Below are positions 50,168 to 55,640 of a DNA stretch of 55,640 nt, piece by piece. Position 1 is the first letter of the stretch. Every line of letters begins with the position of its first letter. The stretch lies in contig CAJUHZ010000015.1 of NCBI GenBank assembly GCA_910585945.1, positions 1 to 55,640 on the forward strand, given 5' to 3'. A program made the translations under genes and the position numbers. The notes beneath the pieces are model-generated. The model saw only the letters and a program-made list of their open reading frames with translations, made no database searches and was not told the origin of the DNA. Source of the stretch: an uncultured Bilophila sp. Its GTDB lineage: Bacteria; Desulfobacterota; Desulfovibrionia; Desulfovibrionales; Desulfovibrionaceae.

Positions 50168-50689
50168 TCACAACAGCGCCCTCGCCGCATACAGCAGACC
50201 AATCGCCTGCACGGCGGCAACAACATCGTCCAGCATGACCCCCCAGCCGTTTTTCCAGCGCTCGCTCGCATCAAAATAGCCGGTGGGAGGCAGTTTGACG
50301 ATATCGAAGAAGCGGAACGCGACAAACGCCGCGATCTGCCAGGGCAACGTCGCCGGAACGGTCAGCAGCGTCAGCCAGATCGCCGCAACCTCGTCAATGA
50401 CGATCGAACCGTGATCGTGTACGCCCATGTCCTTTCCGGTGACGTGACTTGCCCATGCGCCAAGGAAGAAGGACGCCAGCAGGATCGCGATCCAGCCCGC
50501 AAGGGGGATCCGGCGTTCAAGCGCGATGTAGACGACAAGCCCTGCCGCTGTTCCCCAGGTTCCCGGCGCGGGGTGAAGGAGGCCGCTGCCGCCGAACGTG
50601 GCAATGACATGCGCGGGCGAGGAAAAGGCAAAGCGCAGGCTCATGCGGGCGTTGCGCGACGCGCCTGTGCGGGAATATTTCTCGAACAT
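50168..50689 (-). CDS. pgpA: PgpA, phosphatidylglycerophosphatase A
   Basis: Dephosphorylates phosphatidylglycerol phosphate in the inner membrane. 173 aa. GSGLLHPAPGTWGTAAGL is the N-terminal signature, HDHGSIVIDEVAAIW carries the catalytic acidic residues, and FVAFRFFDIVKLPPTGYFDASERWKNGWGVMLDDVVA closes the family pattern. Four hydrophobic stretches. It follows the EamA gene by 25 nt on the same strand and is convergent with the ligase. Confidence 0.93.
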   Translation of the reverse strand: MFEKYSRTGASRNARMSLRFAFSSPAHVIATFGGSGLLHPAPGTWGTAAGLVVYIALERRIPLAGWIAILLASFFLGAWASHVTGKDMGVHDHGSIVIDEVAAIWLTLLTVPATLPWQIAAFVAFRFFDIVKLPPTGYFDASERWKNGWGVMLDDVVAAVQAIGLLYAARALL

Positions 50690-50714
50690 GAGCCGGATCC
50701 CTCAATATATGGAG

Positions 50715-51569
50715 CTACTCCCGCCGCCCGGTCAGCGTCGCCCCCAGGGAGGCGCCCATGACGCAGGCAAGCGCGCCCCACTGAACCAGCGTCAGGGTTT
50801 CCCCCAGGAAGACAAAACCGGACAGCGCGGCCATGGCCGGTTCAAGACTCGTCAGAACGCCGTAGGTCTGCGTGGAGAGCCGGGTCATGGCCAGCATTTC
50901 CAGGCCGTAGGGCAAGGCGGAGGAAAATATGCCCACAAGAAGGCCGGAAGGAAGCACGGCAGGGCTGAACAGGGCCGTACCCTCGCACAACAGACCCACA
51001 GGCAGGGCGATCATGGCCGCCACGGCTGTTCCCAGCGCCACGGAATTCGTCCCGCGAACCATCCCGGCCTTTTTGCCGAAAATCATGTACAGCGCCCAGA
51101 AAAAGCCGGCGCAAAAGCCGAAGCCCACCCCGACAGGATCAAGATCCGCGCTGAACGCTCCCAGCGGCAGAAGAGGCGCAACGCCGGCCACAGCCAGCCC
51201 CACCCAGAGCAGCTCCCTCCGGGAACGGGAGGTGAAGGCCGCCACGGCCAGCGGGCCGGTGAATTCAATGGCCACGGCGATGCCCAGGGGAATGCGGGCA
51301 ATGGACATGTAAAACGAGAGATTCATGCAGCCGAGCGCCATGCCGTACGCCAGCACCGGCCGCAACGCGCCGAGAGGGAGCCGTCGACGCCAGGGGCGGA
51401 ACACGGCCAGCAGGATCAGGGCCGCAAAGCCGAGGCGCAAGGCAGTGACCCCCTGCGGAGACAGCACGCCAAACAGGCTCTTCGCAAGCGAAGCGCTCGC
51501 CTGAATGGAGAGAACCCCCAGCAGGAGATACACTACCGGCGCCCAGAACGATCCGGATACGTTGCGCAT
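50715..51569 (-). CDS. EamA/DMT-family exporter, RhtA-like
   Basis: 284 aa with 10 predicted membrane helices in two EamA halves. The segments LSIQASASLAKSLFGVLSPQGVTALRLGFAALIL, YMSIARIPLGIAVAIEFTGPLAVA and SSALPYGLEMLAMTRLSTQTYGVLTSLEPAMAALSGFVFLGE are characteristic of the RhtA threonine/homoserine exporter group. GAGGGG precedes the ATG. Substrate not certain. Followed by pgpA. Confidence 0.9.
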   Translation of the reverse strand: MRNVSGSFWAPVVYLLLGVLSIQASASLAKSLFGVLSPQGVTALRLGFAALILLAVFRPWRRRLPLGALRPVLAYGMALGCMNLSFYMSIARIPLGIAVAIEFTGPLAVAAFTSRSRRELLWVGLAVAGVAPLLPLGAFSADLDPVGVGFGFCAGFFWALYMIFGKKAGMVRGTNSVALGTAVAAMIALPVGLLCEGTALFSPAVLPSGLLVGIFSSALPYGLEMLAMTRLSTQTYGVLTSLEPAMAALSGFVFLGETLTLVQWGALACVMGASLGATLTGRRE

Positions 51570-51679
51570 GACGATCCCCTCGAAAAACAGCCGGCCAGCG
51601 CGCCGCGAAAAAGCGGAACACGTCCGCCCCGTTCGACGTCAAGGCCCGGCTTCACGCCGCGCGGCGCTCCCGAACAATC

Positions 51680-52978
51680 CTACATCTGCCGCCTGTCGAG
51701 GACGCGCTGCGCCTTGCCCTCAAAACGCTGGATGGATCGCGGCTCCACCAGCCGCACCCTGGCGGTGACGCCGAGAAACTCCTTGATCGTTTTCTGGATG
51801 CGGGCTTCGCGCTGCTGCAAGTCCTTCACGGCGTCGGAGAACATGCTTTCCGTAAGCTCCACCTGCACTTCCACGTTGTCCAGCGTGCCCTCTCGGGTAA
51901 GGATGATCTGGTAGTGGGGCGACATGCCGGCTTCGAGCAGGATGGTTTCGATCTGGGTGGGGAAGACATTGACCCCGCGGATGATGAGCATGTCGTCGCT
52001 GCGCCCGCTGAAACGGTTGACGCGCACAAACGTCCGCCCGCACCGGCAGGGGGTGGTCTCCAGGGAAGTTATGTCGCGCGTGCGGTACCGCAGGAGCGGC
52101 GCGCCCTCCTTGGTCAGGGTGGTGAGCACGAGTTCGCCCGTGGCTCCGGGGGGAAGCTGCTCGCCGGTCACCGGATCGATGATTTCCGCAAGGAAGTGAT
52201 CTTCCTGAATATGCATGCCCTGTTTGGCTTCCACGCATTCCATGGCCACGCCCGGCCCCATGACTTCGGAAAGCCCGTAGATATTCAGCGCGTCGATGCG
52301 CATCTTGCGTTCGATATCGGCCCGCATTTCCTCCGTCCACGGTTCGGCCCCGAACACGCCGATGCGCAACGGCAGCTTGCCGATGTCGATGCCCGCTTCC
52401 AGCCCCGCGTCGTACAGGAAAAGCGCGTAGGAAGGCGTGCAGCACAGCACGGTGGCGCCGAAATCGCGCATGAGCTGCACCTGCCGCTTTGTCGCCCCGC
52501 CGGAAACGGGAATGGTTGTCGCGCCGAGGCGTTCCGCCCCGTAATGCGCGCCAAGCCCGCCCGTGAACAGCCCGTAGCCGAAAGCCACATGCACAAAATC
52601 GCTGGCGTTGGCCCCGGCCATGGACAAACAGCGGGCCATAAGATCGGCCCAGTTGTCCAGATCGCGCCGCGTATAGCCGATGACAGTCGCCTTGCCTGTC
52701 GTGCCGCTTGAGGCGTGCAACCGGACGATGTTTTGCGGCGGCACGGCGAAAAGCCCGTAGGGAAAATTGTTGCGGAGATCCTGCTTTTCCGTGAAGGGCA
52801 AGAGCTTCACATCCTTCAGGGAGCGGATATCGGAAGGCGTGATCCCGAGTTCGTCGAAACGGCGGCGGTAAAACGGCACATTGGCATACACCCGGTTGCA
52901 CAAATCCTTGAGACGGCGAAGCTGCAGGGCTTCCAGTTCCTCACGCGGCAAGGTTTCATGGGCAATGTCGAAAATCAT
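51680..52978 (-). CDS. paaK: Phenylacetate-CoA ligase
   Basis: Activates phenylacetate or a related aryl acid with ATP and CoA; in anaerobes it serves aromatic amino-acid degradation, often with indolepyruvate oxidoreductase. 432 aa. LHASSGTTGKATVIGYTRRDLDNW is the AMP-binding P-loop; YGLSEVMGPGVAMEC and DITSLETTPCRCGRTFVRVNRFSGRSDDMLIIRGVNVFPTQIE are adenylate motifs; the C-terminus is AQRVLDRRQM. ATG 52978 with GGAGG. It stands alone, upstream of the EamA gene by 110 nt. Confidence 0.93.
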   Translation of the reverse strand: MIFDIAHETLPREELEALQLRRLKDLCNRVYANVPFYRRRFDELGITPSDIRSLKDVKLLPFTEKQDLRNNFPYGLFAVPPQNIVRLHASSGTTGKATVIGYTRRDLDNWADLMARCLSMAGANASDFVHVAFGYGLFTGGLGAHYGAERLGATTIPVSGGATKRQVQLMRDFGATVLCCTPSYALFLYDAGLEAGIDIGKLPLRIGVFGAEPWTEEMRADIERKMRIDALNIYGLSEVMGPGVAMECVEAKQGMHIQEDHFLAEIIDPVTGEQLPPGATGELVLTTLTKEGAPLLRYRTRDITSLETTPCRCGRTFVRVNRFSGRSDDMLIIRGVNVFPTQIETILLEAGMSPHYQIILTREGTLDNVEVQVELTESMFSDAVKDLQQREARIQKTIKEFLGVTARVRLVEPRSIQRFEGKAQRVLDRRQM

Positions 52979-53329
52979 GGGGATCCTCCGGGCGGGGAGC
53001 CGCGTCGTTGCGGTCTTCGGCAAGGCCGGACGGCACGCTCCGGGGTTATCAAACAAGCACTCGTTCCGGCCTGATGCCTCATTTGAGCGGCACGGTCAAG
53101 TTCCCGCCCGGCAGGAGAGCGAATCAGGTTGAATTTCGGGGCTGCGCGCCCTCGGGCGGGAGAATGGCCCCCTGCACCCAAGCGCGTCACGCTCCCGGTG
53201 GGGCGAATAACCTCTAACAAAAAAAATAGAATACATCCCGCATAATTATAGCCTATTTTCATGGAACGTGAAGCACTTTCCCATGTTTCATCCGATCTGT
53301 TTTCAAACGCTTTTTCCTCTGGAGGCATC

Positions 53330-55588
53330 ATGAACGCCAAAAAGCAGAAAAACGGAATCAGCGCGCCCCATGCGCCCTTCCATGACGGCAAGGCCGCCGA
53401 ACCGCACTATGAAGACGTGATTTCCCCGGATGCGATCCGCGCGACGCCCGCCCCCACCCCTCCGGGCGCGGAACCCATGACGGCCGGCTCGATGAAAACG
53501 CCAGACAATGTCAGCGCCAAGACGAACGACATGGACGCCTTCCGCGCGCCCGCCGAAGGTCAGGGCCTGACCACCAACCTCGGGGTCAGGGTGGCGAACA
53601 ACCAGAACACGCTGAAAGCCGGCACGCGCGGCCCCGCCCTGCTGGAAGATTTTCATTTCCATGAAAAGCTCTCCCACTTCGACAGCGAGCGCATTCCCGA
53701 GCGTGTGGTCCACGCGCGCGGTTCCGGCGCGCACGGCTATTTTCAGGTCTACGAATCCCTCGCCAAGTATACCAAGGCCGATTTTCTGCGCGATCCCAAG
53801 GCCAAAACGCCGGTGTTCGTCCGCTTTTCCACGGTGCAGGGCTTTCGCGGCTCGCCCGACACCGTGCGCGACATTCGCGGCTTCGCCACCAAATTCTATA
53901 CGCGGGAAGGCAACTTCGACCTGGTGGGCAACAATACCCCGGTCTTTTTCATTCAGGACGCCATCAAGTTCCCCGACTTTGTCCATGCCGTCAAACCCGA
54001 ACCGAACAATGAAGTGCCGCAGGGTCAGTCGGCCCATGACAGCTTTTGGGATTACGTCTCGCTCCAGCCCGAAACGCTGCACAACGTCATGTGGGCCATG
54101 TCCGACCGCGGCATCCCCCGCAGCCTCCGCATGGTGGAAGGCTTCGGCATCCATACCTACCGCCTTGTCAACGGCGAAGGCGAAAGCTGCTTTGTGCGCT
54201 TCCACTGGAAGCCCGTGTACGGCGTTTCTTCGCTGGTCTGGGATGAAGCGCAGCTTCTGACCGGGCGCGATCCGGACTTTCACCGCAAGGATCTCTGGCA
54301 GGCCATTGAAGCCGGCGACTACCCCGAATTTGAACTGGGGATGCAGATCATCCCGGAAAAGGACGAACACGCCTTTGACTTCGACATCCTCGACGCGACG
54401 AAGCTGATCCCCGAGGCTCTTGTTCCGGTGCGGATTGTCGGCAAGATGACGCTCAACCGCAATCCGGACAATTTCTTTGCCGAAACCGAGCAGATCGCCT
54501 TTTGCCCGGCCAACATCGTGCCCGGCGTCGAATTCTCGGACGACCCGCTGTTGCAGGGGCGGGTCTTCTCCTATGTCGACACGCAACGGCATCGTCTGGG
54601 CGGACCGAACTTCAACGAAATCCCCATCAACCGTCCTCTCGGCGCGGTCCGCAACCACCAGCGCGACGGCCGGCACAGAATGCAGATCGACCCCGGCGCC
54701 AATTACGAGCCGAACAGCCTGAGCGGCAACTGGCCCCGCGAGGTCTCGCCCGCGGCCGGCGGCTTCACCACCTGTCAATCTCCCGCCGAAGGCAGGAAGA
54801 CGCGCGAACGCAGCCCGTCCTTCAGCGATTATTTCTCGCAGCCGCGTCTGTTCTGGCTGAGCCAGACCAAACCCGAACAGGATCACATCGTCAACGCCTT
54901 CAGCTTCGAGCTTGGCAAGGTGGTTCGGCCGTACATCCGCGAACGCGTCGTGGATCTGCTGACGCGCGTGGATCACGATCTCGCGCGGCGCGTGGCCGAA
55001 AATCTGGGCATCACCCTGAGCAAGGATCAGCTTTCGCGCGCCCTTCCCAAGGCCGTCAACGGGCTGGAAAGCGACCCCGCGCTGAGCCTCTACGGGCGCG
55101 ACGTTCAGGTGCTCAAATCCCGTCGGGTGGCGCTTCTTGCGGCCGACGGGGTGAGCGAGGCTTCCGTGCAGGCCATTTGCGGCGCGTTGCAAAACGCCGG
55201 CGTGCACCCGCAGCTCTTCGCCCCGCACATGGGCATGATCAAAACCGCGGAAGGCGGCGAGCTGAAGGTTGACGGAACCATCGCCGGCAATCCGTCTGTG
55301 CTGGTGGACGCCGTTGTCGTGCCTGAAGGCGACGCCAGCCTGAACGCCCTCATGGCGGACGGCGACGCCAAGTATTACCTCCGCCAGGCGTACAAGCACC
55401 TCAAGGTCATCGGCCTGCCCGGCGCGGCCAAAACCATGCTCAAGGCCGCCGCCCTTCCGGAAAACGACGCCGACGCCGGCCTTGTCGCCGCCAGCGACGC
55501 CCCCAAGCTCATGAAGCTCTTCCTCTCGGCCATGAAACGCCACCGCATCTGGGAACGGGAGGAAAAAACAAAGGGAACAGCCGCCTGA
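53330..55588 (+). CDS. katE: Large-subunit catalase (HPII/KatE type)
   Basis: Degrades hydrogen peroxide. 752 aa, one less than E. coli HPII. Essential residues fall at the same numbers: His128 (VVHARGSGAHG), Asn201 (VGNNTPVFF) and Tyr415 (FSYVDTQRHRLG), the proximal heme ligand. Position 392, a His cross-linked to Tyr415 in E. coli, is Cys here (FCPANIVPG). The C-terminal ~150 residues form the DJ-1/PfpI-like domain (RRVALLAADGVSEASVQAICGALQNAGVHPQLF). ATG 53330 with GGAGG 4 nt before it. An AT-rich block (53205-53260) upstream probably holds its promoter. Useful to an anaerobe meeting oxygen. Confidence 0.96.
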   Translation: MNAKKQKNGISAPHAPFHDGKAAEPHYEDVISPDAIRATPAPTPPGAEPMTAGSMKTPDNVSAKTNDMDAFRAPAEGQGLTTNLGVRVANNQNTLKAGTRGPALLEDFHFHEKLSHFDSERIPERVVHARGSGAHGYFQVYESLAKYTKADFLRDPKAKTPVFVRFSTVQGFRGSPDTVRDIRGFATKFYTREGNFDLVGNNTPVFFIQDAIKFPDFVHAVKPEPNNEVPQGQSAHDSFWDYVSLQPETLHNVMWAMSDRGIPRSLRMVEGFGIHTYRLVNGEGESCFVRFHWKPVYGVSSLVWDEAQLLTGRDPDFHRKDLWQAIEAGDYPEFELGMQIIPEKDEHAFDFDILDATKLIPEALVPVRIVGKMTLNRNPDNFFAETEQIAFCPANIVPGVEFSDDPLLQGRVFSYVDTQRHRLGGPNFNEIPINRPLGAVRNHQRDGRHRMQIDPGANYEPNSLSGNWPREVSPAAGGFTTCQSPAEGRKTRERSPSFSDYFSQPRLFWLSQTKPEQDHIVNAFSFELGKVVRPYIRERVVDLLTRVDHDLARRVAENLGITLSKDQLSRALPKAVNGLESDPALSLYGRDVQVLKSRRVALLAADGVSEASVQAICGALQNAGVHPQLFAPHMGMIKTAEGGELKVDGTIAGNPSVLVDAVVVPEGDASLNALMADGDAKYYLRQAYKHLKVIGLPGAAKTMLKAAALPENDADAGLVAASDAPKLMKLFLSAMKRHRIWEREEKTKGTAA

Positions 55589-55619
55589 GGATAACGAAAG
55601 CGGGGGGGGCAGGAATGTT

Positions 55620-55640
55620 GGGGGGGGGGGGGGGGGGGGG
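55620..55640. other. Terminal poly-G run, probable sequencing artefact
   Basis: The window ends in an unbroken run of 21 G, preceded by a shorter run of eight G at 55602-55609. Such tails are typical of read ends from two-colour sequencing chemistry at contig edges. Confidence 0.8.

Noticed and set aside
53205..53260. Possible PerR or OxyR operator upstream of katE
   Set aside because: The block is AT-rich (CATAATTATAG) but matches the PerR palindrome only in part; left as a likely promoter region.
53303..55543. 746-aa minus-strand frame opposite katE, and similar long frames opposite flgK (19234-21468), flgL (21420-23429) and fliD (40783-42789)
   Set aside because: Mirror frames of conserved genes with Arg/Gly/Val/His-rich composition and no recognisable domain.

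Overview
The window looks like chromosomal DNA of a GC-rich member of the Desulfovibrionaceae (Desulfovibrio/Bilophila-like sulfate or sulfite reducers). This is inferred from gene content and order: flgF-G-A-H-I-J-N-K-L-csrA-fliW, fliD-fliS, pal-tolB, hypE, adenosylcobalamin-dependent NrdJ, and an hflK-hflC pair. No rRNA or species marker is present. The last ~20 bases are a pure G run, most likely the end of a contig.

Layout. 0.1-4 kb (minus): lytic transglycosylase, CI/S24-type repressor, hflC, hflK. 4.3-5.6 kb (plus): phosphomannomutase. 5.8-9.1 kb (minus): tmk, hypE, MFS exporter. 9.4-10.2 kb (minus): flgM and a conserved-looking unknown gene behind a good sigma-28-type promoter. 10.5 kb: outer-membrane barrel protein. 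11.5-12.6 kb: HlyD-like adaptor. 12.7-24.1 kb (plus): flagellar rod, ring and hook-filament junction operon with a sigma-54-type promoter, ending in csrA-fliW. 24.3-27.6 kb (minus): pal, tolB, ugd. 27.8-28.4 kb: a small, less GC-rich toxin-antitoxin island in which brnT is frameshifted. 28.6-30.8 kb: nrdJ. 31.0-32.0 kb: membrane protein of unknown role. 32.4-35.9 kb (minus): DUF4198-like protein, comF, an iron-sulfur flavoprotein and a catalytically degenerate ornithine carbamoyltransferase homologue. 36.1 kb: tRNA-Gly(GCC). 36.3-39.9 kb (minus): two small envelope proteins, fabD, an unknown exported protein, glpX. 39.9-43.2 kb (minus): fliS and fliD with a sigma-54-type promoter. 43.3-46.3 kb (minus): cobU, cbiR-like gene, NtrX-like regulator. 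46.5-50.1 kb (plus): M24 peptidase, glycosyltransferase, O-antigen ligase. 50.2-53.0 kb (minus): pgpA, EamA exporter, phenylacetate-CoA ligase. 53.3-55.6 kb (plus): large-subunit catalase.

How it fits together. Flagellar assembly dominates: early and middle genes (flgF operon, fliD-fliS) carry -24/-12 sites, the anti-sigma factor flgM is preceded by a -35/-10 site of the FliA class, and CsrA/FliW supply post-transcriptional control. Envelope maintenance (Pal-TolB, transglycosylase, WaaL-like ligase) and cobamide use (CbiR-like, CobU, B12-dependent NrdJ) are secondary themes.

The most unusual signals lie between genes. There is a 158-bp multi-hairpin repeat present in two inverted copies, whose few differences include a compensatory base-pair change. 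A GC-rich double-hairpin repeat occurs three times. A 142-bp MITE-like element sits exactly on a stop codon. A stable hairpin lies between an SD-like sequence and the csrA start. A 29-codon ORF with a strong SD overlaps the nrdJ start, and hflK appears to have an almost leaderless transcript.
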